Notes: a model not told the origin generated them from the letters alone. Positions 1 to 7,122 are shown, counted from the first letter of the stretch. The stretch is 17,387 nucleotides of DNA from Candidatus Omnitrophota bacterium (GCA_016180605.1 JACPAW010000022.1:1-17387), one strand, 5' to 3'. Numbers and translations: made by a program.

Positions 1-2
1 GT

Positions 3-875
3 TCTGTAATCGAGCTTCCTGACATTGTCGTTCATTCAACAGACAGCACGACGCTGAAATTCGCGTATAATTTCATGGAGCTGGGAAATTATGACTTTTC
101 TGTCAGCAACGCAAATGGAATGAGCCGCCAGGTCTCGTTAGAAGTGGTCTTTGCCGGCAGCCCGTCTGTAACAGACCCTTCAGTAAGGATAACTTACCCT
201 AACGGCGGCCAGAGGCTTGAGCTCAACAGGGATTATACATTCACATGGGTGAACACGAACTTCCCTGACGAGCTCTCAGGCCCAGAGAGAAACATCAAAT
301 TATATTTGATGCCTTTCGGCACGCCGCCTGCCAGCAGGAATGCATTGAGGATAGGCATCGACTATGCAGCTGCCATAGGCTTTGGCGACGGCGTCCAGAA
401 CACAGGCTCATACAATTTCATGATACCTTCAACGCTCCGCACAGACCAGATGTACTGGCTTGTTGTTGAGAGCCCTGAATTTCCTACTGCAATTGACGCC
501 AGCGATGAATTCTTCCTCATCCTGGAGGGATTGCCTGCTGAGACGTGCAGCGACGGCATACAGAACCAGGACGAGACAAACATAGACTGCGGCGGCGTAT
601 GCACAGCTACTAACGGCGCTTACTGGTATGATAATTCGTGCCATGTGAATGCACCGTCTTCAGGTGGCGGAGGCTCCGGTGGCAGTGGAGGCGGTTCAGG
701 CGGCGGTGGTTCACCTACTGTCACGAAGACCAATCTTGTTGCAGGCGTATTGTCAATATTCAATTTCAACGATGTAACATTGAAGCAGATATTATTGGTG
801 CCTTCGCAGAGGCTGGCAACTGTGAGAATAACTGTACAGTCATATCCGAGCCAGACAGTGGTTCCGGAAGTTCCC
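3..875 (+). CDS. Large secreted archaeal-type surface protein, internal fragment
   Basis: The frame is open from base 3 with no start, so the N-terminus lies outside the window. In order it shows a TIG/Ig-like stretch (about 3-160), a Kre9/KNH-like wall-protein domain opening with I-T-Y-P-N-G-G (about 183-520), a Cys-rich motif C-S-D-G-I-Q-N-Q-D-E-T ending D-C-G-G-V-C (about 546-602), a Gly/Ser-only linker (about 660-713), and a segment ending V-R-I-T-V-Q-S-Y-P-S-Q then V-P-E-V-P, which resembles the PGF-pre-PGF domain of archaeal surface proteins (about 720-875). Arg is often AGG and Ile often ATA, unlike the rest of the window. Similar D-G-I-K-N-Q-x-E-T motifs are known to me from DPANN-like archaea. 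Homology stops near 875; the frame runs on to a stop at 953 but those last 26 codons are bacterial DNA read out of frame. Surface location is inferred. The exact host lineage is uncertain. Confidence 0.72.
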
Positions 876-884
876 TGTTTGTCG
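868..884. other. Probable chimeric join, archaeal to bacterial DNA
   Basis: Up to about 875 the archaeal frame (starting at base 3) still matches a PGF-pre-PGF-like pattern (V-P-E-V-P). From about 876-884 a different frame begins to match the interior of a sodium:solute symporter (D-H-E-R-A-Y-P-R-L). Neither protein family continues across the point, and codon usage changes there. An assembly or amplification artefact is the simplest reading; a real recombination would have to cut two conserved proteins at once. Confidence 0.75.
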
Positions 885-1675
885 ATCACGAGCGGGCTTA
901 TCCTCGACTCATCACGATGCTGCTTCCCATTGGGCTGCGCGGTGTTTTGGTAGCCTCTTTCTTTGCGGCATTTCTTTCCACGCTCAGCACGCAACTCAAC
1001 TGGGGCGCTTCTTATCTTTTAAACGACGGCTATAAACGGTTCCTGAAGCCTAAGGCCAGCGAGCGCCATTATCTTGTCGTCGCACGCCTTCTTCCCTGGA
1101 TATTAGCAGTGGGTGCCATGGCAGTCGCCTACGTCAATCGCAGCATTGGCGCTTCTTTCACTTTGATCCTAAATCTTACCGCCGGAGTCGGACCCGTCTA
1201 TCTGCTTCGCTGGTTTTGGTGGCGCATCAATCCTTGGAGCGAAATTGCCGCAATGAGTGCGAGTCTTCCTATGCTCTGGCTGCGCCCTTATGCGCTTCAA
1301 TGGTTGGGCCTGCTGGAGGGTTCCATCACCCATCTTGGGTTCATGGTCCTCGCCACGGCCTTGGTGTGGCTGCCTGTGACCTTGCTGACAGCTCCATCGG
1401 ATTCCAGAACGCTTCAGGAATTTTACGCCAGGGTGCAGCCTCCGGGTTGGTGGTCACACTTTAGCTCAAAAGCCAAACAGCCCATTGCTTGGCGTGCGGT
1501 TTTATGGCAGTGGGCCCTTGGGACTTACGCGCTTCTGGCAACGACGGTGGCTCCGCTTGCCATTTGGTTCGGATCAAAACCCATTGGGTGGGCCTTAGGA
1601 CTGAGTGCTTTAGTTGCTTGGGTTTGGATGTGGCGGAAAAACGGCGGCTTAATGCGAACGGGTGAAGCGGGTTAG
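876..1675 (+). CDS. Sodium:solute symporter (SSS family), C-terminal part
   Basis: About 266 codons in the frame that includes GAT at 884 match the C-terminal half of SSS-family symporters. The key stretch is A-Y-P-R-L, then L-L-P-x-G-L-R-G, then A-A-F-L-S-T-L-S-T-Q-L-N-W-G-A-S-Y-L, which is the family pattern around the sodium-site helix, followed by five or more hydrophobic helices. The protein would import a small organic solute with sodium across the inner membrane; the substrate cannot be read. The N-terminal half is missing because of the join at about 875. The same frame is open back to 638, but those codons come from the archaeal part and are not symporter. The stop (1673-1675) overlaps the 3' end of tatC on the other strand by 27 bp, a compact tail-to-tail arrangement. 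Confidence 0.85.
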
Positions 1676-2374
1676 CCAAATCGATGCTTCATAGAGAACG
1701 ACCATGGGAATGGCAAAGAAAACGAGGCTCACGATATCCGTGGTGGGGGTAACGATGGCCGCGACGATCACCAGCACTAAGATGGCATACGGCCGCTGCT
1801 GACGAAGCCACTCGCTTGTGACAATCCCAACTCGCGCTAGAAGAAACAAGACAACCGGAAGCTCAAAAATAATCCCGCACCAGAAACCGAGTGTCGTTAC
1901 GAAAGAAAGATACCGGTCGATGGAAATAATCGGAACGAGTTCCTCTTGACCAATCCCAAGCAAAATATTCAAAGACGCAGGAAGAAGCAGCACGTAGGCA
2001 ATCACTACACCAAGTAAGAATTGAAAGCTTCCCCAGCCGATAAAAAGCAGCCCCAAGTTGCGCTCACGCACGGTTAAGCCAATTTTCACAAAACCCCACA
2101 CTTGTGCGAGGATAAACGGCATGGCCAAAACAAGCCCGGAAAGCACGGCGACCTTCGTATAGGCTATAAGCGGCTCGGTGGGCGTGAAAAAAGCGAAGTG
2201 CTCAAGCCAAGGTTGGGCAGGACGTTTTAGCCATTGCAGAATAAGATCCAGCTGGGTTGCTGCAATGGCAATTCCCGCAAAAAGAAACAAAAGACTGAAG
2301 GCTAGCCTTCTGCGCAATTCTTCCAAATGATCCGCGAGTGTTAATAGCCGCACTTGCTCGGTACCCGAGTGCAA
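1649..2374 (-). CDS. tatC: Twin-arginine translocase subunit TatC
   Basis: This 241-residue polytopic membrane protein opens with the TatC signature H-L-E-E-L-R-R-R (about residues 16-23), has about six hydrophobic helices, and keeps the family's F-x-P/T-E-P-L-I-A-Y-x-K segment after the first periplasmic loop and T-P-T-T-D near the end. TatC binds the twin-arginine signal peptides of folded proteins and exports them with TatA/B, which are not in the window. Length matches the family (about 240-260). The start used is TTG at 2374; GTG at 2353 is an equally possible start because neither has a clear Shine-Dalgarno. It lies 16 bp after vapC and reads in the same direction, so it may be co-transcribed with the toxin-antitoxin pair. 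Its 3' end overlaps the symporter tail-to-tail. Confidence 0.93.
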   Translation of the reverse strand: MHSGTEQVRLLTLADHLEELRRRLAFSLLFLFAGIAIAATQLDLILQWLKRPAQPWLEHFAFFTPTEPLIAYTKVAVLSGLVLAMPFILAQVWGFVKIGLTVRERNLGLLFIGWGSFQFLLGVVIAYVLLLPASLNILLGIGQEELVPIISIDRYLSFVTTLGFWCGIIFELPVVLFLLARVGIVTSEWLRQQRPYAILVLVIVAAIVTPTTDIVSLVFFAIPMVVLYEASIWLTRFTRSH

Positions 2375-2390
2375 GGGGAAGAAAAATTTC

Positions 2391-2813
2391 TTAATATGAG
2401 GACTCCGGCTGGATCATTTCAAAACCTGCCTGCGCAAAGTGTTGGTCAAAAGCAAACGCCCATTGGAGCCGCAGCTCTTTCATGAGCACAAACGATAGAC
2501 AATCCACAAAGCTGAACTCTTTATCCGTGTACCGTTGGAAGAACTCCCAGGCTTCACTATCCTGGCGGGCATCGGAGCGAAGAATTTCAAGGACCGGGCT
2601 TGCCCATAGGTCATTGCCGCAAATGACGGCTTGACGATAACTTGTCCGTCGGCGTACTAGCGTAATAGTTTCGGAAATAACGTCTCTAGTGGTATAGAGG
2701 ATGGCTTGGCGTTGCCGTAAGAAGGTCCAGATCTGCTTGGCTTGCTCGTGGTAGGCGTCGTTCCGATGGTAGAGAGCCGCAAAAGCGCTGGTGTCAATGA
2801 AGCACTTTGTCAT
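2391..2813 (-). CDS. vapC: PIN-domain toxin, VapC type
   Basis: A 140-residue PIN-domain ribonuclease. The N-terminal strand F-I-D-T-S-A-F carries Asp7, and the other acidic metal ligands are visible as Glu48 (S-E-T), Asp104 (F-V-D-C) and Asp123 (F-D-Q-H), the standard PIN quartet. VapC toxins cleave tRNA or rRNA when freed from antitoxin; the target here is unknown. The ATG overlaps the upstream antitoxin stop by 4 bp (ATGA at 2810-2813), the usual translational coupling. The reading frame is intact and all catalytic residues are present, so it is probably active. Confidence 0.9.
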   Translation of the reverse strand: MTKCFIDTSAFAALYHRNDAYHEQAKQIWTFLRQRQAILYTTRDVISETITLVRRRTSYRQAVICGNDLWASPVLEILRSDARQDSEAWEFFQRYTDKEFSFVDCLSFVLMKELRLQWAFAFDQHFAQAGFEMIQPESSY

Positions 2814-3052
2814 GCCTCATAGAGATAATCGTCATGGTTCACCGAAAGATCACTCTCCTTCGCTTCAAAAAGGCCTAAGTGTCTGGTAATTGGATCCTGA
2901 TCCCATCGAAGGCGATTTTTTTGAAGCAACCCCTCGATGGCCTCACGTACTATCTGGGCAAAAGAGGTGTGCTTTTCCCGCGCTAAGTGCCTCAGGCTCT
3001 TATATTGTGCTTCCGGAAGATATAGCTGAACTCGTCGTTCGGTGACTGACAT
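2810..3052 (-). CDS. vapB: Ribbon-helix-helix antitoxin, VapB type
   Basis: An 80-residue protein whose first 45 residues fit a ribbon-helix-helix DNA-binding fold: a beta strand R-R-V-Q-L-Y-L-P, then helices E-A-Q-Y-K-S-L-R-H-L-A and F-A-Q-I-V-R-E-A-I-E-G-L-L. The acidic C-terminal tail would wrap the toxin. A GAGG Shine-Dalgarno lies about 9 bases before the ATG. The gene is directly upstream of vapC with a 4-bp overlap, and a strong promoter carrying a palindrome over its -10 box lies immediately upstream, consistent with autorepression by the VapBC complex. Confidence 0.88.
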   Translation of the reverse strand: MSVTERRVQLYLPEAQYKSLRHLAREKHTSFAQIVREAIEGLLQKNRLRWDQDPITRHLGLFEAKESDLSVNHDDYLYEA

Positions 3053-3078
3053 CTATATATACCTCACTTTACTTCACA

Positions 3079-3107
3079 AGTATACAGTATAAAGCCTTGG
3101 GAATCAA
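3079..3107 (-). promoter_or_regulatory. vapBC promoter with overlapping palindrome
   Basis: On the minus strand TTGATT (3102-3107) and TATACT (3079-3084) are separated by exactly 17 bp. TATACTGTATA, an 11-base palindrome around one central base, overlaps the -10 box and is a natural operator for the ribbon-helix-helix antitoxin. The ATG at 3052 lies about 20 bases after the expected transcription start, leaving room for the GAGG ribosome site. Confidence 0.68.
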
Positions 3108-3136
3108 GCAGTTGATAAAGGAAACATTCGTCCGGC

Positions 3137-4291
3137 TTATAGAAAGCGGCGGGCGATATCCGCGTAGAAGGGAGGATGAATCCAATATTCGACGTGCGCC
3201 ACACCCCATCCGCTGGCAAGTTTCAGTTCTACATTGTCCAGTCGGTGATAAAAATCCAGATAGCCGCTGATGGGATCTTTGTCATTGTAATAATTGACCC
3301 AAGGAAGCGGCTCTAGGACGGGTTGAATCGGACTGACCACGACATGCGCGTTTTTATGAAAAGAAAAGGGACGGCGCTTAAAGGAATATAACTGCTCCAG
3401 AATCTGGCGGCGTACGTACTGGGATTGGGCCGTGTGTTCTCTAAAAAAGAATGCGATCTTATCCAGCGGTGATCCGAATGTCACCAGGCCACCTAGCTTT
3501 GACAGGGGCATGGTCGAACCAGTAGCATGGCTTGAGAGAATGCTGAGGCGGTTCAAGGTATCGTAGGCGATCACACTACCCAAAGAGTGCCCCGCGAGAA
3601 TCACCTGATCACAAGGCGTGTGCGTGACGACTTCTTCCAATAGCTTGAAACTTTCCTTCAAGATTTGCTGGCGTACTCGGAAATGACGCGATTTTTGATC
3701 CGTCGTGCTATAGATGGCGATGTCGCCGATGTAGTCGACAATGAACTGGGTGGCTCGGTTTTCCAACCATGCCCGCAACAGCCGCGCCCAGCGAAAATGA
3801 AACCGTTTCAAAACAGCAATGGCCAATCGGATCAACGGATAAATCCAGCGTAAGCGTTGAAGAATTTCATTGAGCTTGGACCAGTAGGGACGATTGTTTC
3901 CTTTGAAGCGATCCAGAAGCTGGTTGTTTTCTTCGTAGAACCGAATGGCACCACGGATCGTCGTATCGAGCCATAGCCAAATCTCTTCTTCGCCGATTTT
4001 CTCCTGAGTCAGGTAGGCCCAGTAATACTCATGCACATCGATGAGCCAGTTGGCATTCGAAGAATCCCCGTCTTTTGGAGAAAAACGACAGAAACTTTCC
4101 GTCCAGGCACCCCCGGATGCTCCCGCGCGCTCTGCCAGCTGATGCGACAAGACGAAATCCACTCCAGCTTCATCCAAAAGGTTGGCAATGCCGCGCGCAA
4201 AGACATCGAGCGTTTCAAAGGGATCCTGCTGGCCGATTCCATGGACCACAAAGAACGCGGTGCGGCGTTTCGGTACAAAAGGGCTGCTCAT
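3137..4291 (-). CDS. Alpha/beta hydrolase (lipase/esterase-like)
   Basis: From ATG at 4291 the protein has 384 residues. Strand V-V-H-G-I-G (residues 15-20) forms the oxyanion loop, G-H-S-L-G-S holds the nucleophile Ser236, and Asp339 (N-D-K-D-P) and His366 (V-A-H-V-E-Y-W) are good candidates for the rest of the triad. Large basic-aromatic inserted helices (about 120-200) sit between the first strand and the nucleophile, as in lipases acting at membranes. No signal peptide is seen, so it is probably cytosolic. The frame is open upstream to 4426, but the extra 45 residues overlap the nucleotidyltransferase gene and read as its shadow; ATG 4291 shares one base with that gene's TGA (TGATG), which suggests translational coupling. 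Substrate is unknown; a phospholipid or ester is a guess. Confidence 0.78.
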   Translation of the reverse strand: MSSPFVPKRRTAFFVVHGIGQQDPFETLDVFARGIANLLDEAGVDFVLSHQLAERAGASGGAWTESFCRFSPKDGDSSNANWLIDVHEYYWAYLTQEKIGEEEIWLWLDTTIRGAIRFYEENNQLLDRFKGNNRPYWSKLNEILQRLRWIYPLIRLAIAVLKRFHFRWARLLRAWLENRATQFIVDYIGDIAIYSTTDQKSRHFRVRQQILKESFKLLEEVVTHTPCDQVILAGHSLGSVIAYDTLNRLSILSSHATGSTMPLSKLGGLVTFGSPLDKIAFFFREHTAQSQYVRRQILEQLYSFKRRPFSFHKNAHVVVSPIQPVLEPLPWVNYYNDKDPISGYLDFYHRLDNVELKLASGWGVAHVEYWIHPPFYADIARRFL

Positions 4292-5190
4292 CAGGCTGTC
4301 GCTGCGGTAGATGTTTGCGGTTCGCGCAAGAGTTGCACGAATTCGTGGACGACCATGTACGCATCTGTCAGGATGCGCTGGTATTCTTTTGAAAACATGG
4401 GATTTACCAGAAACGTCGCTACCCAAACCGGCCCGTGCGATTCCCTTTTAGCGAAGGCGCTCTTTATCCGCTCCATAGATTCGGCAACCAGAGGCTCTGA
4501 AAGATGTTTCCTCATGATGGCAGCCACTTCGCGAGGGCCCTCTCCGTAGTGCGCGGCAAGTGCGTAAATGTCATAGGCGTCTTTCTCGCGATAGCGTTCA
4601 CCAAGGACGATTCCCTTCATCGCAAGACAGCCGATTAGATCCGCCATTCGCATATGAACGGAAAGCTCTCCTGCTTCCGGCAGCACTCCAGAAATCTCGA
4701 CTTTGCTTTGGTGCCGAAAAGCCGCTTCGCAGCCGTATATTTTCCGGGCCACCAAATCATCCTGGACCGGGATGCTTAAGGTGCGTGGTTTTTCTGAAGC
4801 CTCGAAGGCAGTTAAGAAGTCAATGCGAATCGTGTAGGGTTTGCGGGTAAGCGGCGAGGTAACCGTCCGCTCGAAGCTAGAAGGAAGTGCCAAACGGCGA
4901 TCCGCCAGCATACGATAGCCATGCTGTGTCAGAAGCTCGACGATTGTCGCATACTGAGGGGCCTTGACTTGCACCGGATCCACCGCCAAATCGATGTCGA
5001 TTGAGCCCACATGAATAAAAGGATCTTGTGCTCGCTTGTGCTGTTCCAGGAGCAAAAATGGAACCCATCCACCAACGAGTACCAGCGACTCCTGGTAAGA
5101 CCGCAAAATCGTCAGCACTTCCAATAAAACCGAGCGCGAAGCACTCGTGACTCCTGGGCCATACCACTGGGCCGTACGCGCTTGCTCCAT
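4291..5190 (-). CDS. Nucleotidyltransferase, AbiEii-like type IV toxin
   Basis: A 299-residue member of the polymerase-beta nucleotidyltransferase superfamily. L-V-G-G-W (38-42) is followed by G-S-I-D-I-D with Asp65 and Asp67, then I-D-F with Asp124 as third metal ligand. The C-terminal half carries A-M-K-G-I-V-L and K-D-A-Y-D-I-Y (203-209), the helix pattern common in AbiEii/AbiGii toxins. Such toxins add nucleotides to tRNA or other targets; the substrate here is unknown. It starts at ATG 5190 with GAGAG six bases upstream. It follows an AbiEi-like gene, separated only by palindromic element A, and its stop overlaps the hydrolase start. It is a divergent family member: a plain nucleotidyltransferase with another role is possible. 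Confidence 0.75.
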   Translation of the reverse strand: MEQARTAQWYGPGVTSASRSVLLEVLTILRSYQESLVLVGGWVPFLLLEQHKRAQDPFIHVGSIDIDLAVDPVQVKAPQYATIVELLTQHGYRMLADRRLALPSSFERTVTSPLTRKPYTIRIDFLTAFEASEKPRTLSIPVQDDLVARKIYGCEAAFRHQSKVEISGVLPEAGELSVHMRMADLIGCLAMKGIVLGERYREKDAYDIYALAAHYGEGPREVAAIMRKHLSEPLVAESMERIKSAFAKRESHGPVWVATFLVNPMFSKEYQRILTDAYMVVHEFVQLLREPQTSTAATA

Positions 5191-5200
5191 GAAAGCTCTC

Positions 5201-5345
5201 TAAATGCGCCCAAGATTGAATGTTAACAATGATGGCGCATTTACCCTGAGCCTGTCGAAGGGTACCCCTCGACGCGCTTCGCTTGCTCGGGGTAAATGGA
5301 ACCCACTCGATCGAATGTTAAAAGATGCAATGTGGGTTCCATTTA
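5201..5345. repeat. Three-stem palindromic element, copy A
   Basis: A 145-bp element made of three neighbouring inverted repeats. Left stem TAAATGCGCC (5201-5210) pairs perfectly with 5234-5243. The middle stem TTACCCTGAGC (5241-5251) pairs with 5285-5295 with one G-T. The right stem TAAATGGAACCCAC (5293-5306) pairs perfectly with 5332-5345. Inside the middle arm lies a further imperfect palindrome around GGGTACCC. A second copy lies at 9271-9434. Its last three bases (5343-5345) are the TAA stop of the AbiEi-like gene on the minus strand, and it fills nearly all the space before the AbiEii-like start, so the hairpins would sit inside the operon mRNA between antitoxin and toxin. Confidence 0.9.
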
Positions 5346-6428
5346 GAACCCTAAGCGTTCTTTGCGAAGAAACTCCGCCTGCTCGCGGCCCCGTGCCGGG
5401 TCTTGCCACAGGTCTAGGTAAACTTGAATATCGCCGCAGAGATGGATTCCATCCACTTCACGGGTACGGTAAAAAACTCCGGCATCGTAAGGAATACGAA
5501 AAACCACATTAGGCCCTTCTTCAACAGGCCGCAAATCCAGCGCTGCTTTCCACCCATCGATGGCCATTTCATCCGCCACATAGCACGAAAGCATTTCAAT
5601 TCCCCTCACAAACGGAGCCACGAGCGAAGCGGCAGTAAAGGAGGTCGCGGCGTATCGCCATTGGTTTTGCCTTCCTACTTCAGCGACGCGCGAAAGCAGT
5701 GCCTGGGGTTCACGAATGAAGCTATAAAACGAATAAAAGTGTGGCTGCGGGGAATACGCCTCGCGCCAGGATTCCAGAAGCCGTTCGGGTTGTGTCAGTA
5801 AAAAGCGCCGGCTCTCGTCATGGCGTGCATATTCTTCTTCGATTAGCCTTCGGCAAACTTGAGAACTCTGGCCCAGGCTGACTTCGGCAGTTACGGCAAG
5901 CTCACTGACTTGCCATCGTCTTTGAGGCTCCTCCAAAACAGCGCGAAGGATGCGGCTGGAGATAGGCGCAAAAAGCGAGGGGGGTCTTCCACGCGAAGGA
6001 AACGGGTTTTCCTCAACGATCTTCTCCACATGCAGGTCTTTATCATGAACGTAGCAGTTGCCGGCAAGATCCAGATAACCAAAGCCCTCTTCCCTGCAGA
6101 TTTGTCTCACGCGCGGGCTTAAGAAAGTGGAAGCCAGCATGGGATAGCCTGCCGAGGGCTTTGGCAATCGAGAGGCCAGTTGTCGCAAGCTTTCTCTGAT
6201 CCGGCTGGGTGCTTGAGCCACCCGCACATCCAAAAGCAGCCGCCTGCGGGAACCCGTTGGCGTTTTTACCTCAACCGCCAGGTCAACGACTTCGGAACCT
6301 ACCCGCTGCCCGGTCTGAGTCTTCATAATCGCCAGTGATGGAATCAGTTGCGGCAAGCACTTGATGAACTGACCCGCAAGGCGCTGCCGGCTGAAATTTT
6401 GTGGTTTCACTAAATTAGCTTGTTTCAT
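5343..6428 (-). CDS. AbiEi-like antitoxin with winged helix and REase-like N-terminus
   Basis: From ATG 6428 the protein has 361 residues; a TTG two codons earlier (6434) is less likely. The N-terminal 130 residues (D-L-A-V-E-V-K then L-L-L-D-V-R-V, later G-F-G-Y-L-D-L-A-G-N-C-Y-V) resemble the nuclease-fold domain of proteins annotated as type IV (AbiEi-family) antitoxins; I recall that pattern but cannot confirm it by search. A winged helix-turn-helix follows (about 155-220: I-L-R-A-V-L, W-Q-V-S-E-L-A, S-Q-V-C-R-R-L-I-E-E). The C-terminal 140 residues are a conserved-looking domain of unknown role. It lies upstream of the nucleotidyltransferase and probably represses the operon and counters the toxin. 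Its stop codon TAA is supplied by palindromic element A. Confidence 0.72.
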   Translation of the reverse strand: MKQANLVKPQNFSRQRLAGQFIKCLPQLIPSLAIMKTQTGQRVGSEVVDLAVEVKTPTGSRRRLLLDVRVAQAPSRIRESLRQLASRLPKPSAGYPMLASTFLSPRVRQICREEGFGYLDLAGNCYVHDKDLHVEKIVEENPFPSRGRPPSLFAPISSRILRAVLEEPQRRWQVSELAVTAEVSLGQSSQVCRRLIEEEYARHDESRRFLLTQPERLLESWREAYSPQPHFYSFYSFIREPQALLSRVAEVGRQNQWRYAATSFTAASLVAPFVRGIEMLSCYVADEMAIDGWKAALDLRPVEEGPNVVFRIPYDAGVFYRTREVDGIHLCGDIQVYLDLWQDPARGREQAEFLRKERLGF

Positions 6429-6467
6429 TGACAAGTGAAACTATATCATAAAACGAAAATTTGTCAA
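6428..6467 (-). promoter_or_regulatory. Promoter and operator of the AbiEi/AbiEii-like operon
   Basis: On the minus strand a perfect TTGACA (6462-6467) is followed after 16 bp by TATAGT (6440-6445). The expected transcription start is only about 5 bases before the ATG at 6428, and there is no Shine-Dalgarno, so translation may be nearly leaderless. TTGACAA at the -35 box is the inverted repeat of TTGTCAA at the start codon (6428-6434 and 6461-6467). A second inverted repeat, GTTTCA and TGAAAC around eight bases, straddles the start. These fit autorepression by the winged-helix antitoxin. Confidence 0.68.
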
Positions 6468-6480
6468 CTCCCCTTATCCC

Positions 6481-7113
6481 TCAAAGACCCAGCAAGATCA
6501 CCGCCAAGCCGGTAAGGGCTATGACTAAGCCCGCCATCGCGTGGGCATAACGCTCAAGCAACGGCAGATGGATCCAACGCACCCCGGCGTAAGTCAGGCA
6601 GCTTTGACCTACCACCATGCCAACCGTCACGATGGAAAAGACAAGGCTGATCATCCAAACCGAAGGCATTCCGCGATCGTATGCCAGAAACATAAGAGGA
6701 ATCAATGGCTCGCAGGGACCGAAGACCAGAATGGCGATGAGCATCCACATCCTTCGAGCCGCGTATGCCTTGACGGCATCCTCGATGGAAACGTGAGGGT
6801 GCGGGTGCTGTGCATGTTTAAGACCCCAGATCGCATACGCCACGCCAAAACCGATCAGAAGCCATATGGCTACATTCCCGCGCCAAACCTCGGTTCCTTC
6901 CATTCGGTGCAGCGCCCAGCCTGCCCACAAGCCAACCATCCCAAGAACCAGCGAGGAGATCACATGGCCAAGGCCGGCAATGGTCGTGATAAACGCCAGG
7001 TGGCGCATCTTCCATCGCGAACCTTTTGCCAGCGCTACAAACGGCAGCCAGTGATCGGGTGCCAACGCATGAAAGAAAGCAACGGATACGGCGGAAGTCA
7101 ACAACATGAGCAT
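6481..7113 (-). CDS. NicO/NiCoT-like (or TauE/UreH-like) membrane transporter
   Basis: From ATG 7113 the protein has 210 residues and about six hydrophobic helices. Helix one ends in H-A-L-A-P-D-H, which fits the HX4DH metal-binding signature of nickel/cobalt transporters. A second helix has G-L-G-H, a cytoplasmic loop is His-rich (H-A-Q-H-P-H-P-H), and helix four carries G-P-C-E-P-L-I-P-L, a pattern shared with UreH-like and sulfite-exporter-like membrane proteins. A divalent metal, most likely nickel or cobalt, is the probable substrate, though import or export cannot be decided. The frame is open to TTG 7164, but those 17 extra residues are Cys-rich and overlap the promoters, so ATG 7113 (or ATG 7107) is preferred. 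It is divergent from leuC. Confidence 0.7.
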   Translation of the reverse strand: MLMLLTSAVSVAFFHALAPDHWLPFVALAKGSRWKMRHLAFITTIAGLGHVISSLVLGMVGLWAGWALHRMEGTEVWRGNVAIWLLIGFGVAYAIWGLKHAQHPHPHVSIEDAVKAYAARRMWMLIAILVFGPCEPLIPLMFLAYDRGMPSVWMISLVFSIVTVGMVVGQSCLTYAGVRWIHLPLLERYAHAMAGLVIALTGLAVILLGL

Positions 7114-7122
7114 TTGTGGGCA

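Noticed and set aside
638..875. Long N-terminal extension of the symporter reading frame
   Set aside because: These codons are the archaeal gene read in another frame: Arg/Trp/Cys-rich and without symporter features.
4292..4426. 45-residue N-terminal extension of the alpha/beta hydrolase
   Set aside because: It overlaps the conserved nucleotidyltransferase gene, and ATG 4291 with the TGATG overlap explains the start better.
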